DNA of 64,000 nucleotides, from the NCBI RefSeq assembly GCF_025136295.1, contig NZ_CP062788.1:1891001-1955000 (forward strand), in the 5' to 3' direction. Below are positions 50,171 to 59,376 of this stretch, in pieces; within the stretch, counting starts at the first letter, position 1; each line of letters begins with the position of its first letter. The DNA comes from Aestuariispira ectoiniformans. GTDB lineage: Bacteria > Pseudomonadota > Alphaproteobacteria > UBA8366 > Aestuariispiraceae. The notes under the pieces are model-generated. The model ran no database searches, was not told where the DNA came from, and saw nothing but the letters and a program-made list of their open reading frames with translations. The position numbers and the translations under genes were made by a program.

Positions 50171-51475
50171 TCATGCCTCCAGAAAGCGCTGCCATTCGCG
50201 CCGAAGGTAACTGTGGTCGCGCATGAATGAGTTCCAGCATGCGATCTTGCCAATGCGATCCGCCATGCTTCCCCCGGTCCGGGCGGTGCCTGCTTGCTCT
50301 ACAACGTCCCCGGCGGGAGACAGGATATCGTCCTCTGCGGTTTTGCCCTCATACCAGTATCCCCATTCGTCTGCGGACAAATGGTCTTTGGTCTTTTTGG
50401 GGACGGCGCTGTAGTAACCCTGCCGGGATATGACGGAGCCTGGAAAGCCATCCAGATACCAGTTGAATACGTCATAAGCCATGTCGGTTTTATACTGGCT
50501 CAGGTTTCTGGGGAGGGTCAGGCCGCGTGCCCAGCCACGATACCCTTCCTCGAAATCAGCCATTCTGCAATCAATGCCGGTCAGGCGGGTTCTTGTAATA
50601 GCCGGGAACCACATTGACTGGATGACGACCTCTTTATTGGTCATGAGGTCCACACTTTCGGAAAAAGTGTGCCAGATGCCCCGGAAGTGATCTTTTTTCT
50701 TGAAGTCGATCAAACGGTTTACAGTGAAAGTGATGTCATCGTGGGTCATTTCACTTTTGTTGGCGTAACGATGATCTCCGCGTGATTCCAGGGCCATGGC
50801 CGCATCGATGATGCCGACCGATGGTATGCCGGTTATTGCCGCGTGTCCGGCGAATTCCGGCGCGAGCAAGGCTCGCCAATGTGTGGGTATCCCGGTCGCC
50901 TGGCTCGGCACCCGCACGCCAAGGGAGTCTGCGTTGAACGTGACCGGGATCGCGGCCAGCCAACCCGATTGATCGGAGGTAGGGCCACCGGAAATCTCCT
51001 TGGTGACATGGCAAAGGTCTCGGGGACTGCGACCATCGGCCTGTCTGGGTGTGGCACCCTTGTTGCCGGGAATGAAAACCGGGGAGATTTCGTCAAAGAA
51101 ATTGATATTCCTGGCGTCGATGCCACGGATTTTGTTCAGGTCGATCAGGAAGGGCAGGCTGTCGAAGGCAATTTCGAGGAGGTCGAGGCTGTTGGGCTGG
51201 GTGACGGCGAGTTTGAGCAGGTCTTCGTTGGAGTAGACGTTGAATTCGATCTCTATTCCAAGATCTTCTCTGGCGCGCCTTGCAATCTGGGGAAAGGCAG
51301 TTACACCATTGCAGGCATAGGACAGCTTGCGTTTGCCGGAGGCATGAACAAAGGGGGCGGACAGAGTCGCACCGGCGGCAAGGCCGACCGCGCCGGTGGC
51401 AATTCTGCCTAAGGCCTGTCTCCTGCTAACCTGGGAGCCTCTTGTCTCACTCGCCATTACAGTCTCGACGCTCAT
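50171..51475 (-). CDS. Tat-exported extracellular solute-binding protein coupled to a sensor kinase
   Basis: 434 aa. The N-terminus has a Tat-type signal: SRRQALGRIATGAVGLAAGA, ending near APFVHASG. The mature part resembles ABC/spermidine-type family 1 binding proteins (FNVYSNEDLLKLAVTQPNSL, VPSQATGIPTHWRALLAPEF). No permease or ATPase is adjacent; instead the gene overlaps the start of a sensor kinase. It probably works as a periplasmic co-sensor, as TorT does for TorS. ATG 51475 or 51457 may be the start; both ribosome sites are weak. Confidence 0.85.
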   Translation of the reverse strand: MSVETVMASETRGSQVSRRQALGRIATGAVGLAAGATLSAPFVHASGKRKLSYACNGVTAFPQIARRAREDLGIEIEFNVYSNEDLLKLAVTQPNSLDLLEIAFDSLPFLIDLNKIRGIDARNINFFDEISPVFIPGNKGATPRQADGRSPRDLCHVTKEISGGPTSDQSGWLAAIPVTFNADSLGVRVPSQATGIPTHWRALLAPEFAGHAAITGIPSVGIIDAAMALESRGDHRYANKSEMTHDDITFTVNRLIDFKKKDHFRGIWHTFSESVDLMTNKEVVIQSMWFPAITRTRLTGIDCRMADFEEGYRGWARGLTLPRNLSQYKTDMAYDVFNWYLDGFPGSVISRQGYYSAVPKKTKDHLSADEWGYWYEGKTAEDDILSPAGDVVEQAGTARTGGSMADRIGKIACWNSFMRDHSYLRREWQRFLEA

Positions 51476-51543
51476 TTAATCGCGATAGTAGTGTAGCCTG
51501 TCCTATTTTTCCCATTCCATAGGTTGAAGTAAACCATAATCCT

Positions 51544-52401
51544 CTATCGGATTTTGACGTTGTCGATCAGACGCGCCTTGCCCAGATGGGCAGCGACGAA
51601 CAGTCTTGCTTCTTCTCCCTGATACTGTGACAGCAGGCCGAGGCCACACTCTTTTCGAAGTTCAAGGTAGTCTACCTTTGCAAAACCCGCGTCTACCAAC
51701 GCTTTGATCGCCTCTTCAATGAGGGGGCAGACATCGGTGCCGGGTGTGATTTTTGTCGCAAGTTGCGTCAGGCATTGATGTAGCATTGGGGCAATGGCAC
51801 GTTCCCGGTCGCTTAAATAACGATTGCGCGATGACATCGCCAGGCCGTCCGCCTCACGCCATGTGGCGCTGCCGACGATCTCCACCGGAATATCGAGGTC
51901 GGTGACCAGCCGCCGGATGACCTGAAGTTGCTGAAAGTCTTTTTCACCAAAAACGGCCACATCCGGCAGGGCCTGTAACAGCAGCTTCGTCACGACCGTG
52001 GCAACGCCCTGAAAATGTGTCGGGCGGGCCTGACCGCATAGACAGTCCGTGATCCCGGTCACGGAGACGGCCGTAGCAAAGCCATCCGGATACATTTCCG
52101 ATACGGTGGGGGTATAGACGATTTCAACGCTTTCGCTTTCCAGCATCGCCCGGTCGGCGTCGAAGGTGCGCGGATAGCTGTCGAAATCCTCTGTCGGGCC
52201 GAACTGGGTCGGGTTCACAAAGATGGTCGCACAGACGACATCGGCATGGCGGCGTGCCTCACGGACCAATGACAGATGCCCGTCATGCAGGTTTCCCATG
52301 GTTGGAACCAGGGCGACCGTTTTGCCTTTGGCACGGAATGCCGCGACGGCGGAACGAAGGTCGGCCACCGTGCGAACAACTTGAATATTCTTGTTTTCCA
52401 T
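51544..52401 (-). CDS. panC: Pantoate-beta-alanine ligase
   Basis: 285 aa; makes pantothenate from pantoate, beta-alanine and ATP. The nucleotidyl-transferase HIGH-like motif is VPTMGNLHDGHLSLVREARR. FVNPTQFGPTEDFDSYPRT, FGEKDFQQLQVIRRLV and MSSRNRYLSDRERAIAP are typical. It follows panB in the same direction. Confidence 0.97.
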   Translation of the reverse strand: MENKNIQVVRTVADLRSAVAAFRAKGKTVALVPTMGNLHDGHLSLVREARRHADVVCATIFVNPTQFGPTEDFDSYPRTFDADRAMLESESVEIVYTPTVSEMYPDGFATAVSVTGITDCLCGQARPTHFQGVATVVTKLLLQALPDVAVFGEKDFQQLQVIRRLVTDLDIPVEIVGSATWREADGLAMSSRNRYLSDRERAIAPMLHQCLTQLATKITPGTDVCPLIEEAIKALVDAGFAKVDYLELRKECGLGLLSQYQGEEARLFVAAHLGKARLIDNVKIR

Positions 52402-52428
52402 AGAGGTGCTGAACCCGGTTTACTGAGG

Positions 52429-53265
52429 TTAGGTGTTCTTTTGCGTCATACCGAAACAGTGGTCGGCATCGGGGAACTGCCGCTGCCTCACTTCCTCGGC
52501 ATAGGAGGCGACAGCGTTGCTCACATCGTCGGACAAATCTGTATAACGTTTGACAAATTTCGGCTTAAAGGCGGCAAAGAGGCCAAGAATGTCCTCGGTT
52601 ACCAGAACCTGGCCGTCGCAAGCAGGTGACGCGCCAATGCCGATTGTCGGAATTTTGACGATTTCGGTGACCTTCCGGGCGACGGGTTCCATCACCCCTT
52701 CGATGACAAGGCTGAATGCCCCTGCACCGGCAATGGCTGTGGCGTCTTCGATCACCTGATGGGCGCTTTGGTCATCCTTGCCCTGGGCCTTGAAGCCGCC
52801 CAACGCCTGCACCTGTTGGGGCATAAGGCCGACATGACCCATCACCGGAATGCCGCGCTTTGTGAGGAATGAGACTGTCTCCGCCATTTCTTCACCGCCT
52901 TCCAGTTTGACGGCAGCGCAACCGGTCTCGCGCATCAGGCGGGCGGCGTTCTGAAAGGCCTGCTGGGGTGATTCCTCATAGGTGCCGAAGGGCATGTCGA
53001 CCACCACGCAGGCCTGGCGGGACCCGCGCATGACAGCCTTGGCATGATTGATCATCATCGTCAGGTCAACGGAAAGGGTTGTGTCCATGCCGTAGAGCAC
53101 CATGCCAACGGAATCGCCGACCAGCAGGATATCCACATGCGGGTCGAGCAGTCTTGCCATCGGCGCGGTATAGGCGGTCAGGGTGACCAAGGGGGTGCCG
53201 CCTTTTCGGGCGGTGACTTCGGGCACCGTAAAACGCGATGCTGTCTGATCGGATGATGCGGACAT
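52429..53265 (-). CDS. panB: 3-methyl-2-oxobutanoate hydroxymethyltransferase
   Basis: 278 aa; adds a hydroxymethyl group from methylene-THF to ketoisovalerate. Signatures are [59 protein letters not shown] and [20 protein letters not shown]. It uses the methylene-THF pool that metF and the demethylation genes also feed. AGGAGGTTCC precedes the ATG, and panC lies 28 bases downstream. Confidence 0.97.
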   Translation of the reverse strand: MSASSDQTASRFTVPEVTARKGGTPLVTLTAYTAPMARLLDPHVDILLVGDSVGMVLYGMDTTLSVDLTMMINHAKAVMRGSRQACVVVDMPFGTYEESPQQAFQNAARLMRETGCAAVKLEGGEEMAETVSFLTKRGIPVMGHVGLMPQQVQALGGFKAQGKDDQSAHQVIEDATAIAGAGAFSLVIEGVMEPVARKVTEIVKIPTIGIGASPACDGQVLVTEDILGLFAAFKPKFVKRYTDLSDDVSNAVASYAEEVRQRQFPDADHCFGMTQKNT

Positions 53266-53385
53266 GGAACCTCCTTGTGCCGATGCTACCGCCCCTTGAG
53301 GGGGCGCTGTTCTTGATTACGACGCTTCTAGCATGCTGCGCCGCAAAATAGAAGGCTAAGGAGGCGGTGGGATAAGATTGTCGGC

Positions 53386-54567
53386 CTAGCGGATGATCCC
53401 AGATACGGCAGGAAGTTTGGCAGAGCCGGGGAAGACCGTATTGTCGAGTGTTTTGGTGCCGATGTTCATCTGCGCGGCCAGCACCGCCTTGAAAACGGAC
53501 CGCGTATCAATGGTTGGTGTCAGTTGCTGTCCTGTCGTCAGGCCGGGCCATTTGCCGAGGAACCGTCCTCCTTTGACCCGTCCGCCCAGAACCAGAGTTG
53601 CGGTGGCGCCACCGTTATCCGTTCCGTTCCAACCGTTGGGCCGGATCGTGCGGCCGAACTCGCTTGTGACAACGACAACGGTGTCGTTCCAGACCTGCGA
53701 CATCTCTGTGGCAAGGCTTTCCAGGGTCGAGGCAAGTGCTGCGAAGCGTCGGGCCTGACGTCCCTGATCTGCCCCCTGGTTGCGATACATGTCCCAGCCG
53801 CTGCTTTCCATGACGGCAATGCGATCGCCGTCTTTTGCGGCCAGACGGCGTCCGACGTAACGGGCGACAGCCGCATCTTCGAAGCTGGTCAGGCTGTTTT
53901 CCATCGCCCCGTTTGCGGCGTCGGGATGCATGTCCGCATCCTCTTTCTGCTGGCGTTGCGAAAGTGCCAGGGCATGGGCCAGAAAAGCATCCTTCTCGTT
54001 GATGAAACCCAGTCTTTCCTGCAACCCGGCGATTGGTTGCAGGCGCTCTTTCTGCCAGATTTCCGTGTCAGCATCCCCCCGAAGGATCATGGGGGTGTCC
54101 TGCTGTACGGCCAGGCCTTTGGAGCCGTCCATTGCCTGAAGTGCCCGGTTTAACCAGCCGCTGTCGAGCGCGTCCGGCGTTGCGGCACCCGTGGCCAGTA
54201 TATCCCGGGCCTGTTTGTGATTGCTGCCGCGATAGGGCGTTGCCGTGGCCGGAAAGACCAGCAGTTCCTTTCGTACCCAGAAGGGCAGAAGGGCATCTGC
54301 CGCCGGATGCAGGCCATAAAAATTGTTGAGTTCAATCAGTTCTTCAATCGCCAGCGGCCCTCGCATCGGCCGGTATTGCTTGTCGCCGTAAGGGGGGAAG
54401 AGGGACAGGCCGTCGAGACCGCCATGCAGGAGGATGACGACAAGCCGCTTGTTTGTTGAGGCCTTGGCAAGCGCCAGATTGCCCCATGGAAGGCTGGCCG
54501 TAGCAATACCGGCAGCGGCTGTTTTCAGGAACTGGCGACGGGATGGCGCGTTGGAAATCATGGACAT
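53386..54567 (-). CDS. DUF1501 family protein, Tat-exported
   Basis: 393 aa. A clear Tat signal SRRQFLKTAAAGIATASLPW is near the N-terminus, then NLALAKA. The rest matches DUF1501 (sulfatase-like alkaline-phosphatase fold): LVVILLHGGLDGLSLFPPYG, TEFGRTIRPNG and GGRVKGGRFLGKWPGL. Function is unknown. It is almost always encoded with a DUF1800 protein, as here (11 bases apart), suggesting a periplasmic complex. Confidence 0.9.
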   Translation of the reverse strand: MSMISNAPSRRQFLKTAAAGIATASLPWGNLALAKASTNKRLVVILLHGGLDGLSLFPPYGDKQYRPMRGPLAIEELIELNNFYGLHPAADALLPFWVRKELLVFPATATPYRGSNHKQARDILATGAATPDALDSGWLNRALQAMDGSKGLAVQQDTPMILRGDADTEIWQKERLQPIAGLQERLGFINEKDAFLAHALALSQRQQKEDADMHPDAANGAMENSLTSFEDAAVARYVGRRLAAKDGDRIAVMESSGWDMYRNQGADQGRQARRFAALASTLESLATEMSQVWNDTVVVVTSEFGRTIRPNGWNGTDNGGATATLVLGGRVKGGRFLGKWPGLTTGQQLTPTIDTRSVFKAVLAAQMNIGTKTLDNTVFPGSAKLPAVSGIIR

Positions 54568-54578
54568 TCGCTTTCTCC

Positions 54579-55934
54579 CTATCGCCGCTGGAATTCGGAA
54601 CTGCTGAGCAGGATGGCGATGCCGGTCGCATTGTTGCGGGCAACCGTCAGTGACCGGAAGGTCCGGGGCGTCAGCAACGGCCCCAGAACATGAATGCCAT
54701 GAACAGGCGGGGTAAGTTGCACCCCGTTGGCGCGGGCCATGCCGACAACCCAGTCGACCCGGTCGGCCAGAAGATCAGGGCCAGCCCAGAAGGTCGCATC
54801 CGTCGGCCAGCCTTCGCGCGGCGGGGATTTCAGCATCGGCTGACCCAGCATCTGCATCGCGCGGACCAGCGGTCGCCCGTCTGCCAGTGGAACATCCAAT
54901 GCCTTGAAGGTTGAATAGACCAGGTCTTCCGGCGTCTTCAGTTTCTGTTGGCGATCCTCCCAGGCGTATCCCGAATTGATTAGCGCCAGCGCCATGGATC
55001 GCAAATCGCCACCGGAATCGGCATAGCCGTTCACAAGGTCCGTCACCAGACCCTCCGGTGGTGCGTCACCAATAAAGTATTCGGCCATCCGGCGCGCCAG
55101 ATGCCAGCCGGTGCTTTCCTGGTGGGTCAGAAGCTCAAGGGCGGCTTCTCCTTCAAGGATACCGCCTTCCGGCATGATCCGGTGAAGGAAGCGTTTCTTG
55201 TTAATCTGATGCCAGTCATCGCGATAGACGAAACCGCCCGGATTATTTGATCGCAGGCTGCCAATCGTCCAACCGCTCAACATCGCAGCCAGACTTTGGA
55301 CGTCACCCTGAAAGAACTTTCCCTGCGGGCCCATGGTGTAGCGCCCCATGATTTCGCGGGCCAGCGTCTGGTCCAGCCGGTAATGCCCGTCCCAGCCGAC
55401 GTCGGACATTGGCCCGATGGAGCCGTCATTACCCCAGATCGCCAGCATGGCGGGATGTTTGATCACCGCCAGCAACATCTTGTAAAACGGACCCAGGACA
55501 TAGGGGCGGATGGCATCTCTTTCGAAGGCGGCAACCAGTGGTGCCATATGAGGCAGCTTTGCCGCCGACAGTGTGAAATGGCCGGACCAGAATTTCACCA
55601 GTCGTTCAACAAATGGGTTCGGGCTGTTATAGACGGCCAGTGCCGTTTGGGCTGCTTCATACTGGCCGCTTTGGATGGCCTCGTGGATAAAACCGCGATA
55701 CGTGCTTTTCTTTCCCGCGCCGGCTTCCAGCACCCGCTTCATATGGTGGGGGCCGTTTGGCAGGTTTTTGATTTCAGGGGGCGTGTCCGCATAGTCGAGC
55801 TGATCAGTCAGCCATTTCTGTGGACCTGCCGCAATGATTGCCAGTTCACCGGGACGCAGGCCGAAACCAAACCGGGTTGCCGCGATGGCGGCGTGTTTTT
55901 CTGCCTCACCGAATTCCGGATAGGTAACGGACAT
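54579..55934 (-). CDS. DUF1800 family protein
   Basis: 451 aa. Typical DUF1800 blocks are AAIAATRFGFGLRPGELAII near the N-terminus, FVERLVKFWSGHFTLSAAK, AREIMGRYTMGPQGKFFQGD and LRSMALALINSGYAWEDRQQ. The family is predicted helical, of unknown function. It is translated first in a two-gene unit with the DUF1501 gene. ATG 55934 is chosen over the upstream alternative start. Confidence 0.9.
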   Translation of the reverse strand: MSVTYPEFGEAEKHAAIAATRFGFGLRPGELAIIAAGPQKWLTDQLDYADTPPEIKNLPNGPHHMKRVLEAGAGKKSTYRGFIHEAIQSGQYEAAQTALAVYNSPNPFVERLVKFWSGHFTLSAAKLPHMAPLVAAFERDAIRPYVLGPFYKMLLAVIKHPAMLAIWGNDGSIGPMSDVGWDGHYRLDQTLAREIMGRYTMGPQGKFFQGDVQSLAAMLSGWTIGSLRSNNPGGFVYRDDWHQINKKRFLHRIMPEGGILEGEAALELLTHQESTGWHLARRMAEYFIGDAPPEGLVTDLVNGYADSGGDLRSMALALINSGYAWEDRQQKLKTPEDLVYSTFKALDVPLADGRPLVRAMQMLGQPMLKSPPREGWPTDATFWAGPDLLADRVDWVVGMARANGVQLTPPVHGIHVLGPLLTPRTFRSLTVARNNATGIAILLSSSEFQRR

Positions 55935-56112
55935 GCTTCTGCGCTCCAACCAAACCCTGCCTATCCTAACCGTGGTTCCAATCCGATCCAAGGCCTAGTA
56001 GGCCAGTCACCATAAACCGATTCGGCCAGGGGACAATCTGCGTTGGCGGGTTACGCTTTCTCTGATATGTAGGCCGCCAGGTAGGTTTCACTTATATAAA
56101 TGGGGTCAGAAA

Positions 56113-57111
56113 ATGGCTATTGAGCATCCATATCTCATGTTCCTGGGCGACGCGCCGGATCAGCTTGCCGCAAAGGTTGCCGACGGTGTCGCAAAATGGC
56201 GTCCGGAATGGTGCCTGGCCCAGTTCCGGCTGGACGGGTGCAAGGCCGATCTGGGCCTGCAGGATATGACCATGGAAGAGGCTGCTGCAGCCGGTCTCAA
56301 GACTGTCGTGATCGGTGTTGCCAATCGCGGTGGCGTCATTCCCGATAGCTGGAAGGAAAGCCTGCTGAAGGCTTTGGACCTGGGGATGGATATCGCCAGT
56401 GGCCTGCATAACCGTCTGGTCGACATTCCGGAGATCAAGGAAAAGGCAGACGCCCTGGGCCGTCAGCTTTTCGATGTACGCCATCCCAGCCGCGGCTTTG
56501 ACGTTGCCAAGGGCAGCAAGCGTCCGGGCAAACGAATTCTCGCGGTCGGCACGGATTGTTCCGTCGGCAAGATGTTTACGGCCCTGGCTGTGGAACGCGA
56601 AATGAAGGCCCGTGGCATGAATGCCGATTTCCGGGCAACGGGGCAGACCGGTATCTTCATCGCAGGCGATGGCGTTTCCGTCGATGCTGTCGTCGCCGAC
56701 TTCATTTCCGGTGCAACCGAATGGTTGTCCCCGGCCAATGATGATGATCACTGGGATGTGGTTGAAGGTCAGGGTTCCCTGTTCCACGCCTCTTTTGCCG
56801 GTGTCAGCCTCGGCCTGCTGCATGGTTCCCAGCCGGATGCGCTTGTGATGTGTCATGTGGCAAAACGTGACCACATGCGCGGCCTGCCGGACTTCCAGTT
56901 GCCGTCCATTCAGGAATGCATCGAGGTGAATGAACGCATGGGCCGGATGGTCAACCCGGATTGCCGCGTGATCGGCATTTCCGTCAACACCTCCATGCTG
57001 GATGATGCAGAAGCAGACGAATACCTGCAGAAACTCGAGGCCGAAACCGGCCTGCCTGCCGTTGACGCCTTCCGTCACGGCGCCGGTCGTCTGGTCGACG
57101 CACTCGGTTAA
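56113..57111 (+). CDS. dgcN: DUF1611 family protein, D-glutamate N-acetyltransferase (DgcN)
   Basis: A 332-aa P-loop-like protein: VGTDCSVGKMFTALAVEREM (about 146-165). LFDVRHPSRGFDVAKGSKRP precedes it, and DHWDVVEGQGSLFHASFAGV follows. Members paired with a DgcA-type epimerase acetylate D-glutamate. The next gene, 11 bases on, is that epimerase, which supports the call. GGGGTCAG precedes the ATG. Confidence 0.88.
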   Translation: MAIEHPYLMFLGDAPDQLAAKVADGVAKWRPEWCLAQFRLDGCKADLGLQDMTMEEAAAAGLKTVVIGVANRGGVIPDSWKESLLKALDLGMDIASGLHNRLVDIPEIKEKADALGRQLFDVRHPSRGFDVAKGSKRPGKRILAVGTDCSVGKMFTALAVEREMKARGMNADFRATGQTGIFIAGDGVSVDAVVADFISGATEWLSPANDDDHWDVVEGQGSLFHASFAGVSLGLLHGSQPDALVMCHVAKRDHMRGLPDFQLPSIQECIEVNERMGRMVNPDCRVIGISVNTSMLDDAEADEYLQKLEAETGLPAVDAFRHGAGRLVDALG

Positions 57112-57122
57112 GGGGAGGGGAT

Positions 57123-58103
57123 ATGCTGGATCTGACGTTACGGCACGAATCCTGGCCCATCGCAGGGAAATTCACGATTTCCCGCGGTAGCAAAACATCG
57201 GCTGAAGTCGTCGTCGCGGAACTGAACGACGGCACCAACCGTGGTCTCGGCGAATGCGTGCCCTATGCCCGATATGGGGAAAGCATTGAAAGTGTTATCG
57301 CCGAACTGGAAGCCCTCAAAGGGGCGATTGCCGATGGTGCGGGCCGTGACGACATCCAGACCCTGCTTAAACCAGGTGCTGCCCGCAATGCTCTGGACTG
57401 CGCGTTCTGGGATTATGAGGCCAAGAAAGCGGGAAAACGGGCCTGGGAATTGGCGGGGCTGTCCGCGCCCAAGTCATTGGTGACGGCCTATACGATCAGT
57501 CTTGATACGCCGGAGAAGATGGGCCAACAGGCGAAAGCCAACGCTCATCGTCCCCTGATGAAGCTGAAGCTGACCGGTGAAGGCGATCTGGAACGTGTGG
57601 CGGCGGTTCGTGACAATGCGCCCAACACACGTTTGATTGTCGATGCCAATGAGGGCTGGTCGGTGGATATGGTGGAACCGTTTTCCGCCAAGCTGAAAGA
57701 GCTTGGGGTGGAAATGATTGAACAGCCGCTTCCGGCCGATGCCGACGCACCACTGTCGGATGTTGCTCATCCCATTCCCCTATGCGCCGATGAATCCGCC
57801 CATGCCTGCGCCGATTTCCATAAATTGGTCGGCAAATATGACATGATCAATATCAAGCTGGATAAGACCGGCGGCCTGACCGAGGCCCTGAAACTACGCC
57901 AAATGGCACTGGATGCGGGGATGCAGGTCATGGTCGGTTGTATGGTCGGTTCGTCTCTTGCCATGGCCCCGGCAATGCTTGTGGCCGAAGGGGCCACTGT
58001 GGTCGATCTCGACGGGCCGCTTCTACTTGCCAAAGACCGGGAGCCGGGGATTGCCTTTGAGGGCAGTACGATGCAACCGGTTGATGCCGCCCTTTGGGGG
58101 TAG
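57123..58103 (+). CDS. dgcA: N-acetyl-D-glutamate racemase (DgcA), enolase superfamily
   Basis: A 326-aa muconate-lactonizing-type TIM barrel. Catalytic features are KLKL (the K-x-K base), metal ligands in IVDANEGW, IEQPLPADAD and ADESAHACADF, and the second-base Lys in INIKLDKTGGLTEAL. It resembles dipeptide epimerases, but its pairing with dgcN indicates racemisation of N-acetyl-glutamate in D-glutamate catabolism. AGGGGAGGGG precedes the ATG. Confidence 0.9.
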   Translation: MLDLTLRHESWPIAGKFTISRGSKTSAEVVVAELNDGTNRGLGECVPYARYGESIESVIAELEALKGAIADGAGRDDIQTLLKPGAARNALDCAFWDYEAKKAGKRAWELAGLSAPKSLVTAYTISLDTPEKMGQQAKANAHRPLMKLKLTGEGDLERVAAVRDNAPNTRLIVDANEGWSVDMVEPFSAKLKELGVEMIEQPLPADADAPLSDVAHPIPLCADESAHACADFHKLVGKYDMINIKLDKTGGLTEALKLRQMALDAGMQVMVGCMVGSSLAMAPAMLVAEGATVVDLDGPLLLAKDREPGIAFEGSTMQPVDAALWG

Positions 58104-58133
58104 TGGCGACAACAAAAACTGTTTAATAAAGGG

Positions 58134-58162
58134 CGGTGCCGAAAGCGGCACCGTTCTTTTTT
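58134..58162 (+). terminator. Terminator of dgcN-dgcA
   Basis: Perfect 8-bp stem CGGTGCCG/CGGCACCG with loop AAAG, followed by TTCTTTTTTG. Confidence 0.92.
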
Positions 58163-58178
58163 GTGCGAAGGGGGAGTT

Positions 58179-59015
58179 ATGGGGGAATACGAAGCCTATC
58201 TTGACGAGGACCGTCTGCCAGTTTTTGCGACGGTCGCGGCGACCTATCGCTTTGTTGTATCCAATATCGGGGCATTGGTGAAAATTGCCTGGCTGCCCAT
58301 GCTGCTGGTCGCGGGTCTGTCTTTCCTGAACTTACAATACACGTTGGGTGTCCTGGAAAATCCGGCCCTGCCGTCCAGCTTTGACATCGCAAGGCAGTTT
58401 GTAACCAATGTCGCTTTGGCTCTTGTCTTTGTTCCCTTCGCCACAGCCTGGCACCGTCGGGCCATTTTACGCGAGGACCTTTCCTCAACCGTTATCGGGG
58501 TGAAGGCCGGGGCGGCAGAACTGAAATATTGTATTTACGGGATTGCAGTCTCCGTGCTGGCTCTGCTGGTCGCCGCAGCCTTGAGTGTTCTCGTTGGCGT
58601 GGTCAGTTCCGTTGCTCAATCGCAAGCTCTGGCCTGGATCGGCTCGCTGGCGGTTTTTGTCACCTGCGTCTTCATCTTCATCCGGCTGTGTCTGATTTTC
58701 CCCGCCGCGGCGATTAGCGCACCGGCGCGGTTGAAAGATTCCTGGCGTGCCACGAGCGGGAGCGTCTGGCGGATTTTCTTTGTCTATCTCTTTGCCCATC
58801 TTCCTGTGATTGTCGTTGGTTTCCTGGTCCAGTTCAATTTCTTCGGGGCAGAGGCGGTTCAACATGCCATCGACGGTGGAGTAGAGTCGCTGAAAAGCCT
58901 GTTTTACCTGGGGTGGGTGTTTAATCTGATCTTATATCCGGTCGCCATTGCCGTCAGTGTTGGATGCCTGTCCATGATCTTCAAATTCCTGACGGCGAAG
59001 GATCACCCTGAATAA
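58179..59015 (+). CDS. Multi-pass membrane protein (hypothetical)
   Basis: 278 aa with about six hydrophobic segments (roughly 30-50, 75-95, 115-145, 155-175, 200-225, 245-270). The cytoplasmic N-terminus is MGEYEAYLDEDRLPVFATVA. It resembles uncharacterised integral proteins of the glycerophosphoryl-diester phosphodiesterase membrane-domain or 'DUF' type, but no family is certain. ATG 58179 follows GGGGGAG. A terminator separates it from dgcA. Confidence 0.75.
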   Translation: MGEYEAYLDEDRLPVFATVAATYRFVVSNIGALVKIAWLPMLLVAGLSFLNLQYTLGVLENPALPSSFDIARQFVTNVALALVFVPFATAWHRRAILREDLSSTVIGVKAGAAELKYCIYGIAVSVLALLVAAALSVLVGVVSSVAQSQALAWIGSLAVFVTCVFIFIRLCLIFPAAAISAPARLKDSWRATSGSVWRIFFVYLFAHLPVIVVGFLVQFNFFGAEAVQHAIDGGVESLKSLFYLGWVFNLILYPVAIAVSVGCLSMIFKFLTAKDHPE

Positions 59016-59038
59016 AGTGGGCTTCAATTCGATGAAGC

Positions 59039-59067
59039 AAAAAAGGGGGCGCGTTGGCCCCCTTTTT
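59039..59067. terminator. Bidirectional terminator
   Basis: AAAAAGGGGGC/GCCCCCTTTTT with a six-base loop. It serves the membrane-protein gene (+) and the small minus-strand gene ending at 59074. Confidence 0.9.
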
Positions 59068-59073
59068 CTGTTG

Positions 59074-59178
59074 TTAGTCCCCGATAGGAGGGGACTGGGC
59101 GGCAGGGGCGCGTTTATCGTCTGCCGAGCGGCGGGTCAGGTAGTTCAGTACCAGCGAGACAGCAATCACATAAATCAT
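59074..59178 (-). CDS. 34-aa membrane micro-protein
   Basis: It encodes MIYVIAVSLVLNYLTRRSAD, then a short Pro/Ala tail ending IGD. One hydrophobic segment is followed by a basic stretch. AAAGGA lies six bases before the ATG, and a bidirectional terminator follows. It is 24 bases downstream of the DUF1127-like gene and may be in the same operon. No homologue is recalled. Confidence 0.5.
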   Translation of the reverse strand: MIYVIAVSLVLNYLTRRSADDKRAPAAQSPPIGD

Positions 59179-59202
59179 GATCAATCCTTTCTGTTTGGTT
59201 GG

Positions 59203-59376
59203 TTACCGCCAGTTATTCGGGTCCATTGGCGGACGAAAGCTGGGGTGGTTTCGGGGTTCCAGTCCCATGTCCCGCAGGACATGATCGTTTAACTCATAAA
59301 TGCGTCTTTGCTTTTGCCTTTGCCGTCGGCGGGTTTGGCTGGGAAGGATAAACAGCCTCCACAGTGCTCTAAGCAT
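59203..59376 (-). CDS. DUF1127-like small protein (57 aa)
   Basis: MLRALWRLFILPSQTRRRQR is followed by RRIYELNDHVLRDMGLEP, matching the DUF1127 pattern (basic helix, then L-D-x-L-x-D-M/I-G-L). Some DUF1127 proteins bind RNA and affect phosphate or carbon metabolism; function here is unknown. AAAGGAGAAACAA gives a strong ribosome site. The tail HPSFRPPMDPNNWR is Pro-rich. Confidence 0.72.
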   Translation of the reverse strand: MLRALWRLFILPSQTRRRQRQKQRRIYELNDHVLRDMGLEPRNHPSFRPPMDPNNWR

